This document shows positions 1 through 8,322 of a stretch of DNA of 41,617 nt, piece after piece. The DNA comes from Candidatus Delongbacteria bacterium. Lineage in GTDB: Bacteria; UBA4055. The stretch is taken from the NCBI GenBank assembly GCA_016937995.1, contig JAFGVM010000053.1, forward strand, positions 1-41,617. The letters are read 5' to 3'. Every line of letters starts with the position of its first letter. The stretch's first letter is position 1. A program made the position numbers and the translations under genes. Below the pieces are notes generated by a model. It was not told the origin of the DNA, searched no databases, and worked only from the letters and a program-made list of their open reading frames with translations.

Positions 1-112
1 TCCTTATGGAACATTTACTTTAGCTGCTTCAGTTGGTACAAACCAGTACACAGTGGCAGCTGATCAGGCAAAACTGTTCTATTATATCGTAGCTACTAAC
101 GCAACAAAATAA
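1..112 (+). CDS. C-terminal end of a surface protein with a fibronectin-III-like tail (5' truncated by window)
   Basis: The frame starting at base 2 is open to a TAA at 110-112 and gives 36 residues beginning PYGTFTL and ending YYIVATNATK. The same pattern (a PYxxy turn, then an aromatic-rich FYYIVA/FFTVTA strand) ends the two beta-helix proteins at the other end of the window (37430-39937 and 39934-41617). I therefore infer that this is the last strands of a fibronectin-III-like domain of a related secreted protein. A strong intrinsic terminator follows 20 bases downstream. The rest of the gene lies outside the window, so nothing can be said about its main domain. Confidence 0.7.
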   Translation, partial: PYGTFTLAASVGTNQYTVAADQAKLFYYIVATNATK

Positions 113-131
113 TTGAACATTGTTATTATAT

Positions 132-160
132 AAAAGCCGGCTTTTCAGTCGGCTTTTTTT
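132..160 (+). terminator. Intrinsic terminator
   Basis: The arms AAAAGCCG (132-139) and CGGCTTTT (150-157) enclose a 10-nt loop and are followed by a T run. It ends the truncated surface-protein gene and insulates the protease gene that starts at 245. Confidence 0.85.
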
Positions 161-185
161 ATTGAAATATTTATGACTTATGCCA

Positions 186-214
186 TTGACAAAGAAGTTA
201 AACATACATAGTTT
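186..214 (+). promoter_or_regulatory. Promoter of the C25 protease gene
   Basis: TTGACA at 186-191, a 17-nt spacer and TAGTTT at 209-214. It starts 26 bases after the preceding terminator and 31 bases before the ATG at 245. The -10 has the TAnnTT form shared with five other chromosomal promoters in this window. Confidence 0.55.
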
Positions 215-244
215 TCTCCAAAATAAATAAAAATTAGGGATATT

Positions 245-3200
245 ATGAAAAGAATTATAACTATCATGCTTGTACTTGTGACATGGTATTCAGTTGTTGC
301 AAATACCGGAAACGGATTTGATGTTCAATATAGCCGTATCTCTTCAGAAAAAATGCAATTGGATTTTATTATAGGGGACTATAGCCTAGAGAACGTTGAA
401 AAGGGTGAAAATACTTTTACTAAGATAAACTATGACGGTAAAGTAGTTACAAATGATAAAGGTTTTGCAGAATTACCATATGTAAGTAAAGCAGTACAAC
501 TTGAAGATCAAAGAAACGTTATTTTAGAGGTAAATTATAGTGAATATGAAGATATTTCGTTGGATTATCCACTTTTACCTTCCAGAGGAATTTTAACCAG
601 AAGTCAGAATATAAGTACTATTCCTTATAAAATATCTCAAGAATCTATCAAAGATGAATGGTATCCGGAAAAATTAGCTTATTCTGTTGATCCATTCATA
701 ATAAGAAATGTTAGAGGGACAAGTGTAGTAATTCAACCATTTCAGTATAATTCAGAAAAAAATATTCTAAGAGTCTTTAAAAATATTAAAGTGGATCTGG
801 TTTACAGTGATGAAAAACCTTTAAATCCGTTAAACAGAACGACAAATGCTGTAGAACCTGAAATGAATTCTATTTACAGATCATTATTCATTAATTATAA
901 TGAAAAGAAAGCTTTAAGATTAGCTGATGATGGTGAGATGTTGATCATTTATACTGATCAGAACGGTGGATCAGCAGCATTAGAACCATACATTAAATGG
1001 AAACGTGAAAAAGGTTTTACTGTAAATACTTTACAAGTTCCAAATGGTACTGATCTTGATGCAACTGAAACTGTAAAGAATGCTTACGATGCAAATCCTA
1101 ATATTCTATATGTTCAGCTAGTGGGAGACTGGGCAAATTTAAAGTCAAGATTCGAGTATTACTCAGTAACATCATCTGATGGATGCGAAGATCCGGTGCT
1201 AGGTCACGTTTCGGGAAGAGACGAATACCAGGACGTAATTATCGGCAGATTTTCTGTTCAAAGCGAAGAACAATTGTTAACACAGATAAATAAGGCGATA
1301 AACTATGAAAAAAATCCTGAATCTGATGGAACATGGTATAAAAAAGGACTGGTAAATGCATCGAATGAAGGTGACGGTATGGGTGATGACGGCGAAAGTG
1401 ATGAGCTGCATAATGAGATAATAAAGAATAATAAATTACTTTCATCAACTTATAATGAAGTGAATACCTGTTATCAATCCGCCGGAGATAACGGTACTGA
1501 TATTACCGGTTTTATCAATTCTGGACTATCAGCTGTAAATTATACCGGACATGGATATTATCAGTCGTGGTCAAATCCGAGTTTTAACAATACGGGTGTC
1601 AGTAATCTTACAAATGGAAGTAAGTTACCGTTCGTTATTTCAGTAGCCTGTTTAGTCGGTCATTTATCATACAGCAGCGATTGTTTTGCAGAAGCATGGT
1701 TGAAAAATGAGAATGGTGGAGCTGTTGTTGGATGGTTCTCAACAATAAGTCAACCATGGTTACCACCGATGAGAGGTCAGGATTATTTTTATGATATTCT
1801 GATCGGAGGTTATGATTATTTGCGTAATCCCGGATCTGGAACAACTACCACCGAACAGAGAACAACTTTTGGCGCATTAACAGTTAATGCGGCACATCTT
1901 ACTTTAGCAGAAGCACCAACTGATGTATCCACTTTAGCTACGATAGAAACATGGACAGTATTCGGAGATGCTTCGTTGCAGTTAAGAACAGACACTCCGA
2001 AACCGATAGTCTGTACGAATTCTACACTCCTCGCAGAAAATTACACAACAACTATATTGTCCTCTTCAGAACCTGTTGAAGGTGCAAGAGTTACATTATA
2101 TCAGGATGGAATAAACTTTACAGGACTAACAGATGAAAATGGGAATGTAAATATTGAGCATACTTTCACAGAAGGCGAGGTGACTATAACAGTTTCCGGT
2201 TTCAATCTTGAAACAGATCAGTTCATAACTCCGGTCATTGTCCTTGATGGTCCGTATGTAAAAATTAATAACTATACGATCAGTACAAGTACTTTCGGAG
2301 GGTCTGCGTTCTGTCAATTCGAACTCAAGAATATCGGAATAGAAAACAGTTCTGATGTTAATTTGAGTATTTCTACTGAGAGCCAATATATCAGTTTCAT
2401 AGATCAAGAGGAGTATTTTGGCAGTATTTCTACAGGTGATTCTGTAAGTATTTCCGATTGTATAAATTTTCAGATCGACAGTAATACTCCTGATCAGGAG
2501 AAAATAGAATTTATCTCACAAATCACTGATAATTTCACAAAAAGATCATATAATTCAAAATTCTATTTGTTGGTAAATTCACCAGACCTTAATATCAGTC
2601 ATTCGATCGATGGGGAAATGATCGATCCGGGAGATTCCAAAGATATAAGTTTCAGGATAATGAACAGTGGAAATGCAGATCTTGATAATGTTTTGATAAA
2701 TCTGACTCAAGATACAGGTTTTCCTGTTGTGATCACCGATCCAGGATACAGTTATCTAATTTCACAGGGTGAATTCGTGGATGTAACAGTGAATTGCAGT
2801 TTTGATACATCAATTCCTTTATCTTCATTTTTAGATTTTACACTTAAAATATCTGATGATAATGGTTTTTTAATTGAATATCCATTAACTGTTATCGCAG
2901 GTTTAACAGAAAGTTTTGAGACAGGTGATTTTACGAACAATGACTGGCAAATGACAGGTTCTAGCTGGATCATTGATGATAATGAAGTGTACAGTGGAAA
3001 TTATTCATCCAGATCTGGTTCGATCACTGATAATCAGACTTCTACAATGAAGCTTCAATATGAATTCGGAGATAACGGGAATATAAGCTTCTATAGAAAA
3101 ATTTCTTCAGAACCGAATTATGATTTTTTATATTTTTACATTGACGGAATTGAAAGATCAAAGTGGAGTGGAAGTATAGGGTGGTATAAATTTGATTATG

Positions 3201-3607
3201 ACGTGGAACCGGGTATACATGACCTGTCGTGGTCCTATAAAAAAGATGCCGGGATAAGTGGTTACAGCGACTGTGCGTGGATCGACAATATTCTTATCAG
3301 CGGTATTTATTCAGGAATTGAAAACTTATCTGAGAATACACCGAATACAACAAAATTATATAAAAATTATCCTAATCCGTTCAATCCGACAACAGACATT
3401 AAATTCTTTCTTGAGAAAGGATCAAATGTTAAATTATCAGTATACAATTCAAGAGGTCAGATCGTTAATGAACTGATAAATCAATACTTGAATAAAGGTA
3501 TGCATTTAATGAAGTATAATGCGGGTAATTTGAACAGCGGTGTTTATTATTATCTACTTGAAACAGATAATAATAAGCTGAGTGAGAAAATGCTCCTAAT
3601 AAAATGA
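245..3607 (+). CDS. Secreted C25 (gingipain-like) cysteine peptidase with T9SS type A sorting domain
   Basis: Predicted secreted endopeptidase of family C25, 1120 aa. Residues 1 to about 19 are a signal peptide, followed by a propeptide-like region to about 215. The catalytic domain spans roughly 230-625 and shows the expected pair: His436 in VNYTGHG and Cys469 in SVACLVGH. After it come Ig/CARDB-like beta domains (about 625-910), including two segments of the 'NxGn/dlxnv' type, then a jelly-roll-like segment rich in Trp and Tyr (about 910-1020). The C-terminus from Tyr1039 (NYPNPFNPTT, then VYNSRGQIV and SGVYYY) is a por/T9SS type A sorting domain, which is normally removed on export to the cell surface. 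The gene stands alone between its own promoter and a shared terminator. No T9SS machinery gene is in the window. Function is assigned by family, and the substrate is unknown. Confidence 0.9.
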   Translation: MKRIITIMLVLVTWYSVVANTGNGFDVQYSRISSEKMQLDFIIGDYSLENVEKGENTFTKINYDGKVVTNDKGFAELPYVSKAVQLEDQRNVILEVNYSEYEDISLDYPLLPSRGILTRSQNISTIPYKISQESIKDEWYPEKLAYSVDPFIIRNVRGTSVVIQPFQYNSEKNILRVFKNIKVDLVYSDEKPLNPLNRTTNAVEPEMNSIYRSLFINYNEKKALRLADDGEMLIIYTDQNGGSAALEPYIKWKREKGFTVNTLQVPNGTDLDATETVKNAYDANPNILYVQLVGDWANLKSRFEYYSVTSSDGCEDPVLGHVSGRDEYQDVIIGRFSVQSEEQLLTQINKAINYEKNPESDGTWYKKGLVNASNEGDGMGDDGESDELHNEIIKNNKLLSSTYNEVNTCYQSAGDNGTDITGFINSGLSAVNYTGHGYYQSWSNPSFNNTGVSNLTNGSKLPFVISVACLVGHLSYSSDCFAEAWLKNENGGAVVGWFSTISQPWLPPMRGQDYFYDILIGGYDYLRNPGSGTTTTEQRTTFGALTVNAAHLTLAEAPTDVSTLATIETWTVFGDASLQLRTDTPKPIVCTNSTLLAENYTTTILSSSEPVEGARVTLYQDGINFTGLTDENGNVNIEHTFTEGEVTITVSGFNLETDQFITPVIVLDGPYVKINNYTISTSTFGGSAFCQFELKNIGIENSSDVNLSISTESQYISFIDQEEYFGSISTGDSVSISDCINFQIDSNTPDQEKIEFISQITDNFTKRSYNSKFYLLVNSPDLNISHSIDGEMIDPGDSKDISFRIMNSGNADLDNVLINLTQDTGFPVVITDPGYSYLISQGEFVDVTVNCSFDTSIPLSSFLDFTLKISDDNGFLIEYPLTVIAGLTESFETGDFTNNDWQMTGSSWIIDDNEVYSGNYSSRSGSITDNQTSTMKLQYEFGDNGNISFYRKISSEPNYDFLYFYIDGIERSKWSGSIGWYKFDYDVEPGIHDLSWSYKKDAGISGYSDCAWIDNILISGIYSGIENLSENTPNTTKLYKNYPNPFNPTTDIKFFLEKGSNVKLSVYNSRGQIVNELINQYLNKGMHLMKYNAGNLNSGVYYYLLETDNNKLSEKMLLIK

Positions 3608-3637
3608 AAAAAAGGCCGGTTTAAACCGGTCTTTTTT
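3608..3637. terminator. Bidirectional intrinsic terminator
   Basis: An A run, the stem GGCCGGTT/AACCGGTC (3614-3631) and a T run. It lies between the convergent protease gene and batE, starting right after the protease stop codon, so it can serve both strands. Confidence 0.85.
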
Positions 3638-4386
3638 CATATCTCTACAACAGATTCTTTTTTTACCCAGCCCTTTTTATCTCCGGACAAACTTATTTCA
3701 AACCAATCGTTATTGGATCTTAGCAACTCAACTTTTGTACCCAGATGTAAAAAGAAAAGCTCTTTACTGTTCACATTCTCATCCGGTGATGAAAGAACAG
3801 AAATGATATTACGGTCAACTACTGCGAATTTCTTACTTAATTCCAAATGAATATCATAATAAATGTATCCAAGGAATAAAAATACGACCAACAATACAAG
3901 ATTAACAATGTTGACGATCTTTGCCAGTAAAGAGTATTTGAATATTATTGCAAGAGAAAACAGAACTGATATCAGGAGCAGGTTAAGTATAAAATAATAT
4001 CTGACAGAATAAATATTAAATAGATTTTTTAACTTACCGACAACATTAAAGAAAGGTTCAGGTTTCTCTGCTTCCTCTTTATCGATCAAAGACAGTTTTA
4101 CTATTTTTAAGTTATCTAAAAGATCTTCATCTGCCGGTATGAATTTCATAGCTCTTTCATAACTTACAATTGTATTTACAATATCTCCCGTATGGTAGTA
4201 TGAATTACCGAGATTGTAATATATCTCCCCATTCTCATAACCTGAGTTTATAACGGAATTATACAATTCAATAGCCTTATGAAAGTCACCCTTCTCATAT
4301 TCCGCATTTGCCTGATCATAATTGGTCACGGGTGATGCTTGAAGTGAGATAAAAACGGTCAATATTACGGTCAGTATAAATTTCAT
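3637..4386 (-). CDS. batE: BatE-like TPR/SH3 membrane protein
   Basis: This 249-aa protein has the BatE architecture: signal peptide (1-18), TPR motifs (about 23-90, e.g. YNLGNSYYHTGDI), two membrane helices (about 130-149 and 155-177) and a C-terminal bacterial SH3-like domain (about 186-247, with W229 and the GW at 239-240). Bat proteins belong to the envelope-associated 'Bacteroides aerotolerance' group and are usually encoded with a MoxR ATPase and vWA proteins. The gene follows batD with only 7 bases between them, so the two are surely co-transcribed. BatA, BatB, BatC and MoxR are absent from this locus. The biochemical role of BatE is not settled in the literature. The call rests on domain order and on the batD neighbour. 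Confidence 0.8.
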   Translation of the reverse strand: MKFILTVILTVFISLQASPVTNYDQANAEYEKGDFHKAIELYNSVINSGYENGEIYYNLGNSYYHTGDIVNTIVSYERAMKFIPADEDLLDNLKIVKLSLIDKEEAEKPEPFFNVVGKLKNLFNIYSVRYYFILNLLLISVLFSLAIIFKYSLLAKIVNIVNLVLLVVFLFLGYIYYDIHLELSKKFAVVDRNIISVLSSPDENVNSKELFFLHLGTKVELLRSNNDWFEISLSGDKKGWVKKESVVEI

Positions 4387-4393
4387 ATTAATT

Positions 4394-6202
4394 CTATTTT
4401 AGGTTTACGCTCAGATCCATTATCAGATCACTTGTTCTTTCAATGTCAGTTGTCATTTCATCAACATTAGGTTTCTCAGGAGAAAATTGAATGCTTGATG
4501 TTTTATTTAATATAGTTTGAAGTTCATTTATCAGTTCTTCTTTTATGTTCCTTCTTTCTAATTCAGCTTTAATATCATCGAAAACGATACCTGCATGAGA
4601 AAGGTTGAATTTATCAGCCAGGAATTTATACAGGGCTTCCTCTATTGACTTATAAAAACCAATATGATCATTTTCTCCTAGGTAAGATGAAGCAATTTTA
4701 AGTCTTTTCTTTGCAAAATTGGCAGCTTTCCTTTTTCTATTACCTGAAACATCAGCTCTTTTCTTTGAGAATACTGAGTTCAAAGCATAAGTTAAAAGAG
4801 GTAATAGTATTGCAATGATCAGGTAAATAAAGAAATTAAAAAATGAAGTTGGTAGTTGATCTGTTCTATAGAATTTGTTACCTGTTTTTTTGATATATCG
4901 AATGTCTTTAGCGAGTACTTCGATCTCTTTTCTTGAGTAACCTGCAGATGAAACAAATTTGCCGTTCGCGCTTCCGGTCACGGTTATACTATAATCTTTG
5001 TCAGTGAGTGTCTGATATTTTTTCTTTTTAGAATCGAAGTATGTGAATTCGACCCCTTTGATAACATGTTTACCCGGAGCTCTTGGAACAAGGATATATT
5101 CAAAAACGACCCTTCCGTCAGTTTTTGAATCTTTATCTAGAATAATCTCACTTTTCGGATCGTATACTTCAAAATCTGATGGTATATCAGGTTTAATATT
5201 CGTGATATCCCTGAAATTACCTGTTCCTGAAATAGTAATTTTAAGTGTAATGGCTTCATTAACATCAACGGAATCATTGTCAATTGTTGATCTAAGTTTA
5301 AAACTACCGACACCTCCGCTATAACTGTCAGGCTTATTTGTAGCTGGTAATTCATTAACACTTATTTTAATATTCTTTGATCTTACAGCTCTATCTTTGA
5401 AGTTGGTAAAACCTGAGAACAGGTCGTCATTAAAAAAAGGATCATCGAACATTGATCTACGTTTTTTCTTTTTCTTTTCTTCTACCGGAACACTTATTAT
5501 CAGAGGATTAAGTTCGTATTCTCCGGAAGCAGTTGGTGTTATCCAATACGTTTTAATCGGTAATGTATTATATTTTTGCCCTTCGTAGATCCTTTGGACC
5601 AGAGATTTACTTTTCTGTTGGGAGTATTCAACATTCTCCTTTACAAAACCTGTCATCTTGGGTTCTTCGGTCAATGACGGCATTCGGATACTGACACCGT
5701 CTTTTATGTATAGAACATAATCAACTTTAAGCATCTCACCCACATAAGGAGATCTGTTACTTATCTCAGTTGTAATGAACATATCCTGTGCAGATGTTCC
5801 TGTCATATTCTTTGGAGAGTCAAAAACTTTAATGATGACCTTATTTGACCTGTATCTTTTACCATCTTCAATTATAGTGATGGGAGGGATAGTGATATTT
5901 CCTGTCTTTTTAGGTGTGAATTGATATGTTAAAGTAATAGAGCTTGTCGATCTTCCGTTAACTATTGAAGTACTGTGTGACTGAAAAGGTCCGTTCACCA
6001 ATTGAAGGTCTTTATCAAAATCAGGTTGCTCCATTGAAGCGTTACCACCAAAATTCTCCAATGTAATTTCGAGTTCAAAGATATCGGTTGAAAGAACTTC
6101 TTTTGCCGATGCTGTCAATCTGACAGTTTTTTCCTGTGCAAATAACAGCGATATCGAAATTACCAGCAGTAGAAAAATATGTTTTAATTCAATTTTGATC
6201 AT
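4394..6202 (-). CDS. batD: BatD family envelope protein
   Basis: A 602-aa protein with a signal peptide (about 1-22, ending LLFAQ), a large periplasmic part made of repeated beta-sandwich domains (about 23-440), one transmembrane helix (about 450-470) and a cytoplasmic helical tail (about 475-602). The opening segment (VRLTASAKEVLSTDIFELEI, then QPDFDKDLQLVNGP and a 'YQFTPKKTG' strand) is typical of BatD. A basic patch of seven K/R residues at about 243-249 precedes DDPFFNDDLF, a low-complexity linker commonly seen in this family. It is the first gene of a two-gene minus-strand unit with batE. The upstream neighbour is divergent, so no batA/batB/moxR genes precede it. Confidence 0.85.
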   Translation of the reverse strand: MIKIELKHIFLLLVISISLLFAQEKTVRLTASAKEVLSTDIFELEITLENFGGNASMEQPDFDKDLQLVNGPFQSHSTSIVNGRSTSSITLTYQFTPKKTGNITIPPITIIEDGKRYRSNKVIIKVFDSPKNMTGTSAQDMFITTEISNRSPYVGEMLKVDYVLYIKDGVSIRMPSLTEEPKMTGFVKENVEYSQQKSKSLVQRIYEGQKYNTLPIKTYWITPTASGEYELNPLIISVPVEEKKKKKRRSMFDDPFFNDDLFSGFTNFKDRAVRSKNIKISVNELPATNKPDSYSGGVGSFKLRSTIDNDSVDVNEAITLKITISGTGNFRDITNIKPDIPSDFEVYDPKSEIILDKDSKTDGRVVFEYILVPRAPGKHVIKGVEFTYFDSKKKKYQTLTDKDYSITVTGSANGKFVSSAGYSRKEIEVLAKDIRYIKKTGNKFYRTDQLPTSFFNFFIYLIIAILLPLLTYALNSVFSKKRADVSGNRKRKAANFAKKRLKIASSYLGENDHIGFYKSIEEALYKFLADKFNLSHAGIVFDDIKAELERRNIKEELINELQTILNKTSSIQFSPEKPNVDEMTTDIERTSDLIMDLSVNLK

Positions 6203-6367
6203 TCAGCTATAATTTAACCCTAAATCATTTTCGATGGATTATACTATTGATATTAATATTTTGTTCCTTACAAACAGAGTTCAAAAGATAGTGAAAAAAA
6301 TACTTCATTTCAAGTTAATTATAATGTAACTTAAAGGATATAAAACATGAATAACTGAGGGAATATT

Positions 6368-6847
6368 ATGAAAAATATATTGTTCATTATAATTGGCGTT
6401 CTTTTTGGAGTCATCCTGACTTTTATTGTCGTAATGCGATCATTTCCCGGTATGATGATAGAAACCTTCAAAAGTAAGCTCGATTATTCTGAGACAGTCA
6501 GAATGATCGAGAAAAGTGCTGCTGATAACGGATGGGCTGTTGCAAAGATCTATGACATGGAGAAAAGGATGCAGAAAGCAGGTTTTGAAGATGCTGCCAG
6601 AGTTAAGGTAATGGAATTGTGTCATGCTCAGCATACGAATGATATTTTAAGCAAAGAAGATGATATGTTCATTTCTGCTATTATGCCTTGCAGGATGGCT
6701 GTTTATGAAAAGAAGAACGGGGATGTTTTCATTTCAAAAATGAATATCGGACTGATGAGCAAATTGTTCAGTGATAATGTGAAAGAGGTCATGGGACAGG
6801 TCGCGGAAGAAGATGAGAATATCCTGTCGGATATAATTGACAATTGA
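6368..6847 (+). CDS. DUF302 family membrane-anchored protein
   Basis: A 159-aa protein with an N-terminal transmembrane segment (about 4-24) followed by a DUF302-like domain. The family hallmarks are the helix after DYSETVRMIEKSAADNGW, a VMELCHAQHTNDIL strand-helix, then the PCRMAVYEKKNGDVFISKMN hairpin. DUF302 proteins are small, of unknown biochemical activity, and Cys/His residues in the MELCHA and MPCR motifs could bind metal or a thiol ligand (inference). GAGGG just before the ATG acts as ribosome binding site. It is divergent from batD and stands as a single gene. A TATAAT at 6320-6325 could be its -10, but no matching -35 was found. Confidence 0.75.
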   Translation: MKNILFIIIGVLFGVILTFIVVMRSFPGMMIETFKSKLDYSETVRMIEKSAADNGWAVAKIYDMEKRMQKAGFEDAARVKVMELCHAQHTNDILSKEDDMFISAIMPCRMAVYEKKNGDVFISKMNIGLMSKLFSDNVKEVMGQVAEEDENILSDIIDN

Positions 6848-6850
6848 TAA

Positions 6851-6882
6851 TTCCGTAGGGGACGATTTCTTTTCGTCCCCAA
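6851..6882. repeat. Dispersed GTAGGGGACG palindrome, copy 1
   Basis: GGGGACG (6858-6864) and CGTCCCC (6874-6880) form a 7-bp stem, preceded by CCGTA. It begins a few bases after the DUF302 stop codon. Similar copies are at 14687, 15188, 33259, 36079 and 36886. Confidence 0.7.
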
Positions 6883-6974
6883 AACGATTTGAACATCCAA
6901 TATCCAACACGTTCCGATTGATCGGGGCAATGTCCAAGGTTTTCTGAATGCTTAACTCAGCATGGCAACAGTAA

Positions 6975-7005
6975 AAAAAAGACCCTGTTCTCAGGGTCTT
7001 TTTCA
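6975..7005. terminator. Original terminator of the cNMP-binding gene, now displaced
   Basis: Stem AAAGACCCTG (6978-6987) / CAGGGTCTTT (6992-7001) with a TTCT loop. On the minus strand it is followed by eight T. It sits just downstream (minus strand) of the orphaned last codons at 7026-7055. It was therefore the terminator of the cNMP-binding gene before the 7 kb element separated them. It can also end the DUF302 transcript. Confidence 0.85.
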
Positions 7006-7025
7006 CATCTATACCACAATATCCA

Positions 7026-7058
7026 CTATATTAAATAATTTCTTAGCATAAAGTTTGC
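7026..7058 (-). pseudogene. Orphaned 3' end of the cNMP-binding protein gene (attL side)
   Basis: Read on the minus strand, 7055-7026 gives AAC TTT ATG CTA AGA AAT TAT TTA ATA TAG, which translates to NFMLRNYLI-stop. These are exactly the last nine residues of the gene at 14069-14530. The nucleotide copy differs only at synonymous positions (24 of 27 bases identical over 7029-7055 versus 14072-14098) and ends in TAG instead of TGA. This is the chromosomal 3' end left behind when the element integrated. Confidence 0.9.
7042..7052. other. attL core
   Basis: CTTAGCATAAA, identical to 14085-14095. To its left lies the chromosomal end of the cNMP-binding gene, and to its right the element DNA leading to the integrase gene. 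The crossover most likely happened within this core or the longer near-identity extending left of it. Confidence 0.8.
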
Positions 7059-7165
7059 ACTAAATTTATTAAAGTTCATTAAAAGTCATTATATAAGGCT
7101 AAATAATCTATTTAGTTTTCAATAAGATTTATTAAATATTGTTTGAAATATCTTAAATTTGTTGT

Positions 7166-7180
7166 TATATTGTTGTAAAT
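7166..7180 (+). repeat. TGTTGTAA repeat near attL (possible integrase arm site)
   Basis: TATATTGTTGTAA at 7166-7178 recurs exactly at 14009-14021 near the right end, and TGTTGTAAAT (7171-7180) recurs at 14037-14046. Repeats placed just inside both ends of an integrated element are typical of arm-type integrase or Xis binding sites. The motif is short and AT-rich, so this is only a candidate. Confidence 0.4.
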
Positions 7181-7195
7181 TATACAGGTAAAGCA

Positions 7196-8305
7196 ATGAA
7201 TAAAAAGAAACCTAAAATATTTGATCTGATCAAAAAGCTTAATTCTCATTCTGATAAAATTAAGATCAGGGCAAGAGTAAAATATGATAAGGATAAGGAA
7301 CTAATCGGATATACAGTTTATTTAGATTACTATTATAAGAAGAATCGACAACTTGAATATTTAGATAAATCTTTACATTTGGACGGCTCAATTTCTTCCC
7401 TTCCTTCTGACAAAGAAAAGCTTAGACTAATCGAAGCTTTAAGGAATAAAAAACAACTTGAACTGATCGAACAAAAAACAGGCTTCAATCTTAAAGAAGT
7501 TCAAGACAAGGATTTTATTGATTATTTTTCTAAGAATTGTAAAGATTCTGTTTTCAAGGGAAGTCTTAAAAGATTTAAAATGTTTATAAAAAGAGATTCA
7601 ATAAGGTTTGATGAAATAGATCATAAGTTATGTAATAACTTTGCTGAATATTTAAAAAAAGAGATCAAACCAAATTCAGCAGTATCTTATTTTGCAAAAC
7701 TCAAAATTGTTTTGAATAAAGCAGTTAAAGAAAAACTTATTCAAGAAAATCCTGCAAATAATATTAGCTTGAAAGGTGAACAATCAAAGCGGGAATTTTT
7801 TAGTTTAGAAGAAATACAAATCTTGGCAAAAACCGAAAAGACAAATATAAACTCTTGTAATGGTTTTATATTTTGTTGTTTTGCAGGACTTAGATTTTCA
7901 GATGTAAAGAAGTTGAAATATTCAGATATAAAAGAAGGTTATATTGAATTTAAACAAAAGAAAACAGGGCAGAATGAAAGAATGAAATTAAGTTCTTCAG
8001 CATTAAAGATCATTGATAAGCAAAAGAAAACAGTTGTAAGTGATTATGTTTTTAATTTTATGCATTATTCACAAGTTGAAAGGCATTTAAAAGAGTGGGT
8101 AAAGAGAGCAGAAATAAATAAGAATATTACCTTCCATAGTTCAAGACATACTTTCGCGACCTTGTCCCTTACAAATGATATTGATATATTTACAGTATCA
8201 AAGCTTTTAGGACATCGCGATCTTAAAACAACTCAGATATATGCTAAACTAATTGATAAGAAGAAAGATCAGGCGATTGACAAACTACCTGAAATTGACA
8301 TTTAA
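7196..8305 (+). CDS. int: Tyrosine recombinase / site-specific integrase
   Basis: A 369-aa phage-type tyrosine recombinase that integrates and, with a partner, excises the element. Residues 1 to about 100 form a basic arm-type DNA-binding region. About 105-190 is a SAM-like core-binding domain (FIDYFSKNCKDSVFKGSLKRF, helical). About 200-369 is the catalytic domain. Visible catalytic residues are Arg233 (AGLRFSD), His314 and Arg317 (HSSRH), His340 (LGHRD) and the nucleophile Tyr349 (TTQIYAKL). The catalytic lysine is probably in the FKQKKTGQ hairpin. The gene starts 144 bases inside attL, the usual position for an integrase, and reads away from the attachment site. The architecture resembles Bacteroidetes-type integrases. 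All catalytic residues are intact, so the enzyme is probably active. Confidence 0.95.
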   Translation: MNKKKPKIFDLIKKLNSHSDKIKIRARVKYDKDKELIGYTVYLDYYYKKNRQLEYLDKSLHLDGSISSLPSDKEKLRLIEALRNKKQLELIEQKTGFNLKEVQDKDFIDYFSKNCKDSVFKGSLKRFKMFIKRDSIRFDEIDHKLCNNFAEYLKKEIKPNSAVSYFAKLKIVLNKAVKEKLIQENPANNISLKGEQSKREFFSLEEIQILAKTEKTNINSCNGFIFCCFAGLRFSDVKKLKYSDIKEGYIEFKQKKTGQNERMKLSSSALKIIDKQKKTVVSDYVFNFMHYSQVERHLKEWVKRAEINKNITFHSSRHTFATLSLTNDIDIFTVSKLLGHRDLKTTQIYAKLIDKKKDQAIDKLPEIDI

Positions 8306-8322
8306 AACAAAGGCGGGCAAGA

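Noticed and set aside
4394-6202. Other-strand reading frames such as 5043-5324, and similar shadows over aor, asnS and the protease
   Set aside because: They lie wholly within strong, family-matched genes on the other strand, and none has a recognisable domain.
3637-6202. Complete Bat aerotolerance operon
   Set aside because: Only BatD and BatE are present. The flanking genes on both sides are unrelated and oriented so that no further operon member can be missing by misannotation.
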